Source: JBAZUK01 sp041661445
Lineage (GTDB): Bacteria > Chlamydiota > Chlamydiia > Chlamydiales > SM23-39
DNA length: 64,000 nt
Reading direction: 5' to 3'
NCBI GenBank assembly: GCA_041661445.1
Contig: JBAZUK010000001.1
Location: forward strand, 558,001 to 622,000
Part shown: positions 8,397-17,208 of the stretch, one piece after another
How the letters are laid out: every line of letters begins with the position of its first letter
Numbering within the stretch: the stretch's first letter is position 1
Notes under the pieces: generated by a model
Database searches by the model: none
Seen by the model: the letters and a program-made list of their open reading frames with translations, nothing else
What the model was told of the DNA's origin: nothing
Position numbers and translations under genes: made by a program

Positions 8397-8487
8397 CGCA
8401 ACTGCTAAGGGGTGAAAGTTTCTTGTGTTCCGATAAGAGTAACTTTCAAAGGAAAGATAATCTAGCAGTAAAATAATGTTTATTGCG
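8397..8487. ncRNA. Possible structured RNA element (nested inverted repeats)
   Basis: Three nested complementary pairs enclose one another: CGCAA/TTGCG (8397-8401 with 8483-8487), ACTGCTA/TAGCAGT (8401-8407 with 8463-8469), and an inner stem GAAAGTT+TCTT/AAGA+AACTTTC (8414-8424 with 8435-8447, two-base bulge). Base 8401 can join only one of the two outer stems at a time. It has no tRNA features. It is more G+C-rich than its surroundings and follows a terminator. It could be a small RNA, or the end of a lost mobile element. Strand cannot be told. Confidence 0.35.
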
Positions 8488-8561
8488 TAATGGAATTAGA
8501 ATAATTATGAAAAGAAAATATGAAATTAAACGAAAGCCAGAGACAATCAAAATTCAAGACA

Positions 8562-8804
8562 TTAACAAAGATTTTTTTCACTAGCCTTTATAGAATTTAA
8601 TGATGGAAAATGGTCGTATGCATCTTTTGGTAGATAATCAGCCAAGTCTATATCAGTATCTGTTATGAATTTAAGGAAATTCTTCTTTTTAGATAAGAGT
8701 GAGGAAATAATCCAATTATTATATTCATTAGCAAATTCGATCTTAAAATCTTTTAAATCGTCAAATGGAATTTTACTTTGACTGCCTAGTAATTTTTTTA
8801 ACAT
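8562..8804 (-). CDS. Small hypothetical protein
   Basis: An 80-residue hydrophilic product (MLKKLLGSQSKIPFDD... ending KASEKNLC) without signal peptide, membrane segment or motif I know. No Shine-Dalgarno stands before the ATG. Its amino-acid make-up is protein-like, with an aromatic, acidic centre (DTDIDLADYLPKDAYDHFP). It stands alone between the structured element and an inverted repeat. It could be a genuine small gene or the remnant of a larger one. Confidence 0.4.
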   Translation of the reverse strand: MLKKLLGSQSKIPFDDLKDFKIEFANEYNNWIISSLLSKKKNFLKFITDTDIDLADYLPKDAYDHFPSLNSIKASEKNLC

Positions 8805-8871
8805 TGCGGAAGTTTATTCTTTAAAAGTTATTTGAAAGAAATAAATATTGAAAACGCAAGTAAGGATTTAC

Positions 8872-8918
8872 AATTTTGCGCCATTGTATTCCCTTCATGG
8901 ATTTAAGTGCGCAAAATT
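8872..8918. repeat. 10-bp inverted repeat with 27-base loop
   Basis: AATTTTGCGC (8872-8881) is perfectly repeated inverted at 8909-8918, just past the stop of the 508-residue gene on the minus strand. There is no T run, so it may be a factor-dependent terminator, an mRNA-stabilising hairpin or a protein-binding site. Confidence 0.45.
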
Positions 8919-8930
8919 AAAGTTTATTTA

Positions 8931-10457
8931 TTAAACTTCAAGCTGCGAATAGCGGTTTTTTGGAAGAATATAGATTTTGATTAATCTATCAAGCTCAGTT
9001 GCAAGAGTTGTGTTTCCTTTTAATTTGGTGACAACGTCATTTGATATTCCTAAGCCAAGAGCAATGGTTTCTAGGCTTTCGTTAACTTGAATATTATTAG
9101 CTTCTTGGTTAGTTAATAGCACAAGCAGTCGCTTTAAAAATGTTAATTCTTTAAAAGCACTTAAACTTCTATCTAGGCGAAGGCAAGACCAGCTATAATT
9201 TGCTAGGTTATTCAATAATTCTACGGCTTTTTGAGTTTCAAATTTTATTGTTGATTTAGGAGAAAATCCATTTCCGCCATTCCCGTCTGTTTTGACCTTT
9301 GGTAAGACTCCTGTCAATAAATAACCTTCCCACCATCCTTTCTGGCCTTCCATATGGGAAATTTTTGGAATTTTTGGTGTGTTTGGAGTGTTTTTCTGAT
9401 TTATTAAAGTGTTTTGAAATGCGGCTATCTCATACTTATTCAACTCTAAAGAATTTGATTCTTTTATTATTGCTTCTTCCGAAGAAGGGGTTGCAGAAGA
9501 AAATTGAGTGCTTATTTCAGGTTCTTTTGGGTTCGAAGCCTGTTTTTCAGAGGATTGCTGGTTTAAGGGATTGGACAAGGGGAGTTTATCAGACGAAGAC
9601 GATGTTGCTGGACGACCGCAAATGCTTTCTATTACAGGAAGGACTGGAAGGTTTGTCTGGGGGGCGTGAGATCTTTTTTTAGGCTCTTTAGGATTAAGAG
9701 TATGACTTGCAGGTGGTTTCTCCGAAGTTATTTTGTCTTTTCCTTTTTCTTCTATTTCAGAGGTTTTATCAGAAGTTTGAAGATCTTCTGTTTTATCATC
9801 CTCACTGGATTTTTTTAAATCTCTTCTTATTTTATCAGGTAATTCTGCAAAGTTTATGATATTTATAATAAAAGGGTTGGGTTTAAAAGTTTCAGAAGGA
9901 ACTAAAGTTGTGCTATTTAGGATTGCAAAGGCTTTTTCATAAGTTTTTTTAGCCGTATCTAGGCCTGGGGTATGATTAAGTTGTTTTAAATCAGAATCAC
10001 CTTCAGGTATTGCAAGATCATTATCTATTTCAAAATTATATGTTTCACCTTTATGAACGTATTCTAATATTACCTCGCCACTTGTGTCATTATCTTGAGG
10101 AGTCTTTTGAATGATTTTAACTGAACTTAATGATTTGATTGTAAAATCATCTTCCTTCAATATTTTTGAGATTTTAGCTTGTAACGCTGCTAAACCATAT
10201 TTTAATGTTATTCCGACCAGTTTAGCAAAAGGATCAATGGTTCCTGGGTTTTGAGCTATAAGGTTATTGCTGGAGTTCTGTACGATAACGTTATAAGTTC
10301 TTCCGTTGAATTTAACTTTGGGACAAATTGGCTGAACTGATTGTGCAGACATCAGAGGATTAGTCATTTCCGGCGGATTTGTGTTTGATGCTAGACTTTG
10401 AGCCGGCTGAGCTGGTGTTGAGTTGGGTGGGATGATCATTACTGGTGGTGTAGACAT
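8931..10457 (-). CDS. Large Pro/Ser-rich protein of unknown function
   Basis: This 508-residue protein has no recognisable domain. It has a polar, proline-rich N-terminus (about 1-45), a compact-looking segment about 46-205, a long disordered stretch rich in Ser, Pro, Lys and Glu (about 215-345), and a helical C-terminal segment (about 370-508). There is no signal peptide or membrane segment. AAGGA precedes the ATG, and an inverted repeat follows the stop. Long disordered, Ser/Pro-rich linkers are common in secreted effectors of intracellular bacteria, but this is only a resemblance. The organisation of disordered N-terminus plus helical end recalls the TPR proteins at 13.9-17 kb. Confidence 0.7.
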   Translation of the reverse strand: MSTPPVMIIPPNSTPAQPAQSLASNTNPPEMTNPLMSAQSVQPICPKVKFNGRTYNVIVQNSSNNLIAQNPGTIDPFAKLVGITLKYGLAALQAKISKILKEDDFTIKSLSSVKIIQKTPQDNDTSGEVILEYVHKGETYNFEIDNDLAIPEGDSDLKQLNHTPGLDTAKKTYEKAFAILNSTTLVPSETFKPNPFIINIINFAELPDKIRRDLKKSSEDDKTEDLQTSDKTSEIEEKGKDKITSEKPPASHTLNPKEPKKRSHAPQTNLPVLPVIESICGRPATSSSSDKLPLSNPLNQQSSEKQASNPKEPEISTQFSSATPSSEEAIIKESNSLELNKYEIAAFQNTLINQKNTPNTPKIPKISHMEGQKGWWEGYLLTGVLPKVKTDGNGGNGFSPKSTIKFETQKAVELLNNLANYSWSCLRLDRSLSAFKELTFLKRLLVLLTNQEANNIQVNESLETIALGLGISNDVVTKLKGNTTLATELDRLIKIYILPKNRYSQLEV

Positions 10458-10705
10458 TTTATTGATCCTTATTTAAATATTATTAATATTCTGTATTATA
10501 ATTATGCTTTAATTATATAACATTTATTTTAATAATTCAATAAAAAATTAATAATAATATTTATATTTATTAAATTAACTAAAGCTAATATGTTTGAGTC
10601 ATTAATAATCAATTTAGCCTTGATTAATATTATATAAAATTTTTTTTAAATTGATTTGTAAACTTTGGACAATTAATATCTTTAATTAAGATAAAGGGGG
10701 TTGAA

Positions 10706-11296
10706 ATGAATAGCCTATATAAATCTGTATTAATTTTCGGGCCGCCGGGAAGTGGAAAAGGCACTATTAGTAAATTTTTAAGCTTATCTGATTCAATTTA
10801 TCATGTTTCAACAGGCGATATATTCAGATCCCTGAATCCCGCTTCCGAGAAAGGAAAAATGGTAAAAAGTTATCTTGATAAAGGATTGCTTATCCCCGAT
10901 GAGGTTACGGTTGATATTTGGAGCGATTTTATGGAGTCTAGAATCAAGGAAGGAAGTTATGGTCCTTCTAAACAATATTTGTTATTAGACGGCATTCCAA
11001 GAACTTTAAAGCAGGCGTGTCTTTTAGAAAAGTTTATAAAAGTTGAATATATAATCGTTTTGAGCATTGAGAATTATTCAAAGCTAATCGATAGGATTCA
11101 GAAAAGAGCTAAAATTGAAGGCCGCAAAGATGATCTTGATGTCAAAGTTTTGGGAAAACGAATGGATATTTATCTTGAAGAGACAATGAATCTGTTAAAA
11201 CATTATCCTAAAAACATTACTTTTGAATTTAACGCAGATCAAAAAAAACTAGAGGTTATTAGAGATATTCTGGTCAAATTTGCATCGATTCTATAA
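10706..11296 (+). CDS. adk: Adenylate kinase
   Basis: The P-loop GPPGSGKGT lies near residues 12-20, followed by the AMP-binding HVSTGDIFR and LLDGIPRTLKQ, and the R-x-EGRKDDLDV-x-x-KR pattern of the LID/closing region. It interconverts ATP+AMP and 2 ADP in the cytoplasm. At 196 residues it is a short form without the zinc-binding LID. A strong AAGGGGG ribosome-binding site precedes the ATG. It stands alone between divergent and co-directional accessory genes. Ile replaces the usual Phe in the DGFPR motif, a mild change. Confidence 0.93.
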   Translation: MNSLYKSVLIFGPPGSGKGTISKFLSLSDSIYHVSTGDIFRSLNPASEKGKMVKSYLDKGLLIPDEVTVDIWSDFMESRIKEGSYGPSKQYLLLDGIPRTLKQACLLEKFIKVEYIIVLSIENYSKLIDRIQKRAKIEGRKDDLDVKVLGKRMDIYLEETMNLLKHYPKNITFEFNADQKKLEVIRDILVKFASIL

Positions 11297-11461
11297 TTTG
11301 AATTAATAATATTTTCTTTTATTTATTATTGACATTTTTTGATTTTTAATAAAAATGATTTTAATATTATAATTAAGTTAAATTAAATTAGTTGCTTTAT
11401 ATTCAATAATTTTTACATTTGTTATAATTATTTAAATTAAAAAATAATTGGATAATTACTT

Positions 11462-12958
11462 ATGTGTGTAAAAATTGATAATAATCATTTTTATAGTGAT
11501 CACAAGCCGATTGTAAATGAAGAAATCAAATTGATGGATTTCGGCCACTTTCAATTAGAAGAGGGTTATTCAATATCATCTAGAGAAATAGCGCAGCTTC
11601 CAGGCTGTTATAGAAATGATATCAATGAAATATTTTTTAGGGTTATTAATAAAAGTGAAGTTAAAAATAAAATTTTAGGACAAAATGCATCAACTGTTTT
11701 TTTAAAGGTTGAAGATGGTAAATTATTTTACGGATTATGCGGAACAAAAGATTTTTTTGAGATAAAAGATACAAAGGTCCAGACATTATTTCGAAAGACT
11801 TCAAGGAATATAAAGAAATACTTATGCAATACATCCTTTTTTAAAGAAAGAAAAGTTGCCATCTCAAAAGAAGATGATAAGATTTTAAAGACAGCGCCTT
11901 CCGATGTTGAAAAGGTAAAAAAAGCAATATTTAAAAAAATGGAAAAAAGTGATAGCGAATGGTCTTTATGGGTGATATGGGCGTTGGAAATCGAATCTCT
12001 TTATAAAAAATTCTGCCATACATTCGGTATCAAGGTCCCTGATATAATTCCACCGTTTATAAATGATATCCTGAGTTATACATTTGGCGTTTACGGCGTC
12101 ATAAATGGTGTTGAGATAAATAGGGATGCTAAGAAAATCCATGATGCTGAAGGAGCTTCAGATGGAAAGCATAAGGTGATAAGAACCGTTTTAGCAATTT
12201 TCGCATCGTTGATAGAGCTCATAACCACGAATTTCAAAATAATTAAAAATGCTCTTACAAAACTTTGTTTAAAGATTGGCGCAAACTTTTTATTTGTATT
12301 TGTTACACTCTATGCTTCATTAAAATATACTTTGGCATATTTAACGGTTTCAAAGTTTAGAAGAAAATTTGTTGCTTATCTTGAAAATGATAACTTGACT
12401 CATGCTCAGAAGGTCGAAGGCGCATTAAGATATTTAAAAAACAAGGTAACTGTATCAGAAGAAGACGCTTTAAAAATATTAAAAAAAGTAAGATTGGAAA
12501 ATCCGGATTTGGCTGAGGATAAAATTCAGCAGCTTGCGCATGATATGATAGCTAAAAAACTTTTGACAAAAGTTAAGAGATTCGAAAGACGGGTTGATTC
12601 TTTTGAAATTTCAATGATACAAAATAATATCGATGAAATATTGAAAGATCTTTCAAAACCGGAAAATATGCGGATGGCTGAAAAGATAATTGAAAAAGTT
12701 AAGTATAAAAATGACTTAAACCTAAAAGAGAGCAAGTGGAATGGGATTGCTACTATTTTAACTGCATCTGAAATTATCCTGTTTATAGTTTTAGCAGTTC
12801 CTGTCTATGCCTATGCATTTGGAGCTCTTTCTTCATTTATCGGTTCAGCTCTAATGGGCATGTATTTCTATAGGAAACATATATCCAAGGTTGATGATGA
12901 AGATGATAAAAAAAATCTTCATGAAAAATTAAAGCTGTTAGCTGATCCTATTATTTAA
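11462..12958 (+). CDS. Large Inc-like membrane protein of unknown function
   Basis: The 498-residue protein has a soluble N-terminal part (about 1-225), then a hydrophobic region with several possible membrane helices (about 238-300: VIRTVLAIFASLIELI, and ANFLFVFVTLYASLKYTLAYL), a charged helical stretch (300-425), and a C-terminal hydrophobic pair (about 428-472: IATILTASEIILFIVLAVPV then AFGALSSFIGSALMGMYFY), ending in an acidic tail. It has no signal peptide. No Shine-Dalgarno is visible before the ATG. The closely spaced terminal pair resembles Inc proteins. I do not recognise a family. It lies 49 bases upstream of xerD. Confidence 0.7.
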   Translation: MCVKIDNNHFYSDHKPIVNEEIKLMDFGHFQLEEGYSISSREIAQLPGCYRNDINEIFFRVINKSEVKNKILGQNASTVFLKVEDGKLFYGLCGTKDFFEIKDTKVQTLFRKTSRNIKKYLCNTSFFKERKVAISKEDDKILKTAPSDVEKVKKAIFKKMEKSDSEWSLWVIWALEIESLYKKFCHTFGIKVPDIIPPFINDILSYTFGVYGVINGVEINRDAKKIHDAEGASDGKHKVIRTVLAIFASLIELITTNFKIIKNALTKLCLKIGANFLFVFVTLYASLKYTLAYLTVSKFRRKFVAYLENDNLTHAQKVEGALRYLKNKVTVSEEDALKILKKVRLENPDLAEDKIQQLAHDMIAKKLLTKVKRFERRVDSFEISMIQNNIDEILKDLSKPENMRMAEKIIEKVKYKNDLNLKESKWNGIATILTASEIILFIVLAVPVYAYAFGALSSFIGSALMGMYFYRKHISKVDDEDDKKNLHEKLKLLADPII

Positions 12959-13007
12959 ATCTATTTATTTTGTTTTTTTGCTATTATGAAAATAAATAGC
13001 AAAATAT

Positions 13008-13883
13008 ATGCAGGATATTAAAATCTTAATAAATGGTTTTCTAGCTTATATAGAGACTGAAAAGGGTCTTAGCAGGAATACAATAGAAGCTTATCATAGA
13101 GATATTCGATTCTTTAATGACTTCTTAGAAAAGAAGGGTCTTACCAATATTCAAGATATTGAGCAGAAAGATGTTATTGAATACTTATCTAATCTAAAAG
13201 AAAAATATGCATCATCTTCCATGTCTAGAAATTTTATTTCAATAAAAGTTTTTTTTAGATTTTTAAAAAAAGAAAGCGTAATAAAAACCGATATTACAAA
13301 ATATCTGGATGTTCCCAAAATCTGGCAGCTCCTGCCGAATGTGATGACATATGAGCAGGTAAATACTTTATTGAGTCAAATGGATTTAAATAGCTTTATC
13401 GGAAGCAGAGATAAGGCGATCTTGGAACTTATCTATGCTTCTGGTTTAAGAGTCAGTGAGGCTTGTAATATTAAATTATTAGATGTTTTTGATTCATTTG
13501 TTAAGGTAAATGGCAAGGGAAATAAGCAAAGAGTTATTCCTGTAGGAAAAAAAGCTATACAAGCAATTGATTATTATCTTTTAAATTTCCGAAAGGATAT
13601 CGATTCCGAATATCTTTTTGTTTCTAAAAATTCAAAAAAAATAGATAGGATTACTATTTATAATAGGATCAAGTTTTATGCAAAAAAAGCTAATATCAAA
13701 ATGAATATATCTCCTCATACGCTTCGGCATTCTTTTGCAACCCATCTTTTAGAAAATGGTGCTGATTTAAGATTAATTCAGGAAATGCTGGGTCATGAAG
13801 ATATATCGACAACTGACAAATATACCCATGTATCAAAGGCTCACCTGAAAAAAGCTTTTGAAAATTTCCATCCAAGACCTTGA
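13008..13883 (+). CDS. xerD: Tyrosine recombinase XerD/XerC
   Basis: The 291-residue protein has an N-terminal SAM-like core-binding domain (about 1-90) and a catalytic domain with the full set of active-site residues: Arg148 (ASGLRVSE), a Lys in the GKGNKQR beta-hairpin, His237 and Arg240 (HTLRHSFATHLL), His263 (LGHEDIS) and the nucleophile Tyr272. It resolves chromosome dimers at dif together with a second Xer protein. The C-terminus ending HPRP resembles XerD more than XerC. All key residues are present and no mobile element is nearby, so it looks like the housekeeping recombinase rather than a phage integrase. Confidence 0.88.
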   Translation: MQDIKILINGFLAYIETEKGLSRNTIEAYHRDIRFFNDFLEKKGLTNIQDIEQKDVIEYLSNLKEKYASSSMSRNFISIKVFFRFLKKESVIKTDITKYLDVPKIWQLLPNVMTYEQVNTLLSQMDLNSFIGSRDKAILELIYASGLRVSEACNIKLLDVFDSFVKVNGKGNKQRVIPVGKKAIQAIDYYLLNFRKDIDSEYLFVSKNSKKIDRITIYNRIKFYAKKANIKMNISPHTLRHSFATHLLENGADLRLIQEMLGHEDISTTDKYTHVSKAHLKKAFENFHPRP

Positions 13884-13963
13884 AAGTATTTTTTTGAGCA
13901 GTTATATTAAATTCTTTGTCTGAACAAGCTAAATAATATCTGCTTTAAAGAAAAGAGATTTTC

Positions 13964-14881
13964 TTAAGAGGATTTCAAGAAATGTAAACTTAAAAGCGAT
14001 TGTACAGCATCTTCTTCATTTTGCTTTCTTTCTACAAGTTTCTGCAAAACTTCATCAATTTTAGAATTTTCTTGAGAAGATAATCTTTTTGCTTCATTAC
14101 AATGGTGAATAGCTTCATCGATCTTAAAATTTCCAACTAGCAGTATTTCAGCTAAAAACAGATGGCTTTCGTGGTTATCGGGCTCTAATGAAATGCATGT
14201 TCTGCAATGACTTTCTGCCTTAGCTAAATTTCCAAAATAGTTTTTCTGTAATCCGGCAATATATAGATGATATCTTGATTCTTTTGGATTGGCGAAAGCA
14301 CCTAATTCCATATAACTCAATGCTTCCAAAAGACTTCCTTCGGCCATTAAGCAAGATCCAAGAAGGCAATAATAATCACACACATGAGGATTAATGCTGA
14401 TTGCTTTTTTAGCAAAATCTGATGCGGCTTTAAAATTGTTATCATATCTTAAAACTAATGCTTTATTAAAAAGATCTTCAGCAAGAGGACTTGTTGGAAC
14501 AACATGGTCGGAAGGTCTTGGAGATCTTTTTAACTGAAAGTTGTCTAGTTTTTGATTTGGTTTAGTTTTTTCATGAGGAATAGAATTGAATTTTTTTCTT
14601 TTCGATCTTCTTACTAAAATTTCTGTAGCCACATTGTTAGTTTTGTTGTTAGATTTTTCATTTGGTTTAGTAAGATTAATAATAACATCTACCTTTATTT
14701 CAGGAGAAGGAGATGGATCAGTTAGAAAAGGAGATGTTTTGGCTGGTGATATTTGTCTAGATAGATCAGTTGGAAAAGGAGATGTTTTGGCAGGGGAGGT
14801 TTGAAGTCTAGATGTGTCGATTGGAAATTTAATTGGTTCAAACCGAGGGAAACTTGGATTTATAATTGGGCTAATTGACAT
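13964..14881 (-). CDS. TPR protein with disordered N-terminus (paralogue 1)
   Basis: About residues 1-130 are disordered and Ser/Thr/Pro-rich, with an imperfect internal duplication of about 19 residues (two copies of a (I/L)xTSPAKTSPFxTD-type unit near 25-58) and a basic patch RRSKRKK. Residues about 133-285 form four tetratricopeptide repeats (consensus pieces AISINPHVCDYYCLLGSCL, AESHCRTCISLEP, EAIHHCNEAKRLS). The C-terminus (NEEDAVQSLLSLHF) resembles the ends of the two neighbouring TPR proteins. It starts four bases after the upstream TPR gene's stop with an AAGGG site, so the two form an operon. TPRs mediate protein binding; the disordered N-terminus could be a secretion signal, which is inference. 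Confidence 0.78.
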   Translation of the reverse strand: MSISPIINPSFPRFEPIKFPIDTSRLQTSPAKTSPFPTDLSRQISPAKTSPFLTDPSPSPEIKVDVIINLTKPNEKSNNKTNNVATEILVRRSKRKKFNSIPHEKTKPNQKLDNFQLKRSPRPSDHVVPTSPLAEDLFNKALVLRYDNNFKAASDFAKKAISINPHVCDYYCLLGSCLMAEGSLLEALSYMELGAFANPKESRYHLYIAGLQKNYFGNLAKAESHCRTCISLEPDNHESHLFLAEILLVGNFKIDEAIHHCNEAKRLSSQENSKIDEVLQKLVERKQNEEDAVQSLLSLHFLKSS

Positions 14882-14885
14882 TTTA

Positions 14886-15800
14886 TTACCCTTGTTTTTT
14901 ATTTAGTTGAAGTTTTACTAACGCAGTTAATGTGATGTTTTCCAGTTGTTTTTTTTCCTGTATTCTTTTTAGAGCAACTTGAATTTGCGAAGAGTTATTT
15001 GGAAAAAGTTCAACTGCCTTCTGATAAACATCCAAAGCTTCATCAAATTTTAATTGAATTTCAAGACATTCAGCTAAAAATTGAAAAGTTTCATAACTGT
15101 TAGCATTTAATACCTTTCGATAATTTTTTTCAGCATCTGAATATCTTTTTAAATCCATTTCGGCCGTTGCTATATAAAAATGAAATACTGTTAAACCAGG
15201 ATTTTTTTCTAATCCATATTGAAAACATTTTAAAACGTCTAAAGTGCTGTTCAATTTTTTCAAGCAAATTCCAAGTACAAGATAATATGCAAGGTTATGA
15301 GGATCTAAAACAATTGCCTGCTTTATTATCTTTGCGGCTTCATTAAATTGTTCTTTATCTTTTAGTGTTTTAGCATATTCGTAAAGATGATCGGGGTTTT
15401 GAAGTTCGCATTCTCTTATGGGAGTTAAGTTCTTCTGAACTTGTCTTGCAAAGTCTTGCCTATCAGGTCTATTATCTCTAACAGGTGTAAATGGAGAGAC
15501 ATTTTCACGTACTTTGGTTCGTTCTTTATGAATTGCCCCTTCAGTTTCTTTTATCTCAACACCTGAACCGGATAATGGGAAACCAAATGGTTTTGATTGA
15601 GCAAAAGATTGCTGATTAACATGACGAGCTGCGCCAACTTGTTCTGATGGAATGTTTGACTGCGGTACATATTTGGAAAAATCAACCTTTGGATTTGATC
15701 TTTGAGGATTTGGTTGATTTCTTGCAGCGATTTCTCTTGTAATAGCTACCATTTGATCATAATTTATAGGATCTGTTTGTTGTATTGCATCGCTTTTCAT
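14886..15800 (-). CDS. TPR protein with disordered N-terminus (paralogue 2)
   Basis: The first ~135 residues are polar and Gln/Asn/Pro-rich; residues about 137-280 hold four clear TPR units (EAAKIIKQAIVLDPHNLAYY, KCFQYGLEKNPGLTVFHFY, DAEKNYRKVLNANS, EALDVYQKAVELFPNN). The C-terminus (KKQLENITLTALVKLQL) matches its neighbours in type. It has no signal peptide or membrane segment. An AAGGA lies before the ATG. It is the first gene of the two-gene operon with 13964-14881. Spacing and the shared layout point to local duplication. Partner and role are unknown. Confidence 0.8.
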   Translation of the reverse strand: MKSDAIQQTDPINYDQMVAITREIAARNQPNPQRSNPKVDFSKYVPQSNIPSEQVGAARHVNQQSFAQSKPFGFPLSGSGVEIKETEGAIHKERTKVRENVSPFTPVRDNRPDRQDFARQVQKNLTPIRECELQNPDHLYEYAKTLKDKEQFNEAAKIIKQAIVLDPHNLAYYLVLGICLKKLNSTLDVLKCFQYGLEKNPGLTVFHFYIATAEMDLKRYSDAEKNYRKVLNANSYETFQFLAECLEIQLKFDEALDVYQKAVELFPNNSSQIQVALKRIQEKKQLENITLTALVKLQLNKKQG

Positions 15801-16220
15801 TTTTTTTTTCCTTTTTTGTAATTTTTTTGGTTACGCAATAAAAAGATTAACGCACGCATTATTTTTTTATTAATTCATCTGTCTACGCTGTTTGAAATTC
15901 TTGGAAATTAGATTCGGTTGAATTACTTGTAAAAGTTTTTAATATAAATTCTATATTGTTTTTAATTAAATAACAATTGTTAAAATATTATTTAATTAAA
16001 TTAAAAATTTATTAAACATTAATATTAAAATATTTTTTTGTTAATGTTTTTTAAGAATAATTGGAACAGACTTTGGCAAAGAAGGAAGAGATTGGAGATT
16101 AGCAATAAGCATTTTAAAAAATTACATTGTACGCTTGAAAATAAAAGACATTTCAATTTTGTATTGAAATGTCTTTTTATGGAGCTATGAACCTTTTGAC
16201 AAAACCAAAAAATACTATTG
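15801..16220. other. Intergenic region between TPR genes
   Basis: It holds the terminator of the third TPR gene at 16143-16177 and, toward 15800-15900, the presumed promoter of the TPR operon. The short frame 16025-16240 crosses the terminator and is not counted as a gene. Nothing else seen. Confidence 0.5.
16143..16177 (-). terminator. Terminator of the third TPR gene (bidirectional form)
   Basis: A perfect 15-bp inverted repeat (16143-16157 with 16163-16177, five-base loop) begins with AAAA and ends with TTTT, followed by one more T. It lies 44 bases past the stop of 16221-16961. Confidence 0.8.
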
Positions 16221-16961
16221 TTAAACATTAAGTTTTTCACAATTTTGAAATAATGTAGTTAATGCAATCGCGGCTGTTTTTTGCAAAGCATCATCATAAG
16301 CATTCTTAATTTCAATATTATTCGGCTCGATATCTTTAGCTTTTTCTAAACATTCTAACCATTGCTGATGTTTACCTTGAATTGAATAACATTTTTCAAG
16401 AAAAGAACATGTTGTAGGGTCTATAGATACATCAAAAGATTTTTTTAACAAATCTTCGGCTTTTACAAAAAAACTTTGTTTAAAAAAAGCAATTCCAAAA
16501 TGTAAATAATATTTTTTACAGAATTGTTTATCTAAAGAGGTCAAGCCCGGAATCTCAGCTTGAACATTTGGATTTATTCGAACTGCTTTTATAAAAAATT
16601 CTTCCGCTTTCTCCCAATCATTTTGATTGGCTGCCATTAATGCATTATAGATACAATTTTCTTCAGGCGTCCTTGTAAAGAACTGGGTCGAAGAATCTAT
16701 TTTGGAAGAATGGTTCTTATAGCTATGTTTTCGTAAATTAGGTTTTGTCAGTTGTCTAGAGTGGGAAATATTAGATAATTTTTCTAGAGTTGTATGAACT
16801 CTTCGGGATACAGTTTTTAGAATAGTTGAATTTCCCACAGTTGTATAAATCCAAATCTTGATACCTATCCGTTGATCGGATCGCATTCCTGTCGAGCTGG
16901 TTTCCATTGGAGTAGTTTCATAAGATCTATTAGTGGTATTTATTGGATGTATTTTTGTCAT
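16221..16961 (-). CDS. TPR-like protein (paralogue 3)
   Basis: The 246-residue product has a polar, Thr/Ser/Arg-rich N-terminus (about 1-95) and a helical repeat region (about 100-235) with TPR-like units (NDWEKAEEFFIKAVRINPN, KAEDLLKKSFDVSIDP, QWLECLEKAKDIEPNN). The C-terminus (LQKTAAIALTTLFQN) corresponds to those of the two downstream TPR proteins. AAGGA lies eight bases before the ATG. It has its own terminator, so it is transcribed separately from the two-gene TPR operon. The N-terminus is more basic than in the other two. Function unknown. Confidence 0.72.
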   Translation of the reverse strand: MTKIHPINTTNRSYETTPMETSSTGMRSDQRIGIKIWIYTTVGNSTILKTVSRRVHTTLEKLSNISHSRQLTKPNLRKHSYKNHSSKIDSSTQFFTRTPEENCIYNALMAANQNDWEKAEEFFIKAVRINPNVQAEIPGLTSLDKQFCKKYYLHFGIAFFKQSFFVKAEDLLKKSFDVSIDPTTCSFLEKCYSIQGKHQQWLECLEKAKDIEPNNIEIKNAYDDALQKTAAIALTTLFQNCEKLNV

Positions 16962-17106
16962 ATATATTCCTTTTTATTATTAATTCATGATTTTTATATC
17001 TAGATTAAGCTGATAAAAAAAGTATCGGTTTTTTTATCATTAATCAGGTTTTTTCAAAAAATTCGGAATATATTAATATTTTTTGATATTTTTTAGTATT
17101 TTATTT

Positions 17107-17156
17107 AAAAAAAATATTAAAATTTTTAGTTAATCAATAATAAAAATTTTAATATT
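17107..17156 (-). terminator. Probable gatB terminator
   Basis: A 16-bp A+T-only inverted repeat (17113-17128 with 17141-17156) is followed on the minus strand by a T-rich run (A run 17107-17114 on the plus strand), about 50 bases past the gatB stop. A stem of only A-T pairs is weak, so confidence is moderate. Confidence 0.5.
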
Positions 17157-17208
17157 CGAAAAAAAATGGATGGCAATTATAGGAATGTTTTAATAATTTG
17201 ATTAAATC

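Noticed and set aside
8507..8584. Possible 25-residue peptide starting MKRKYEIKRK on the plus strand
   Set aside because: Too short, no ribosome-binding site, and it overlaps the 3' end of the small minus-strand gene.
13008..13883. Phage integrase or integron
   Set aside because: All features fit housekeeping XerD; no attachment site, tRNA or phage genes are nearby.
16025..16240. 71-residue Cys/Phe-rich frame on the minus strand
   Set aside because: It runs through the TPR3 terminator hairpin and has the composition of noncoding A+T-rich sequence.
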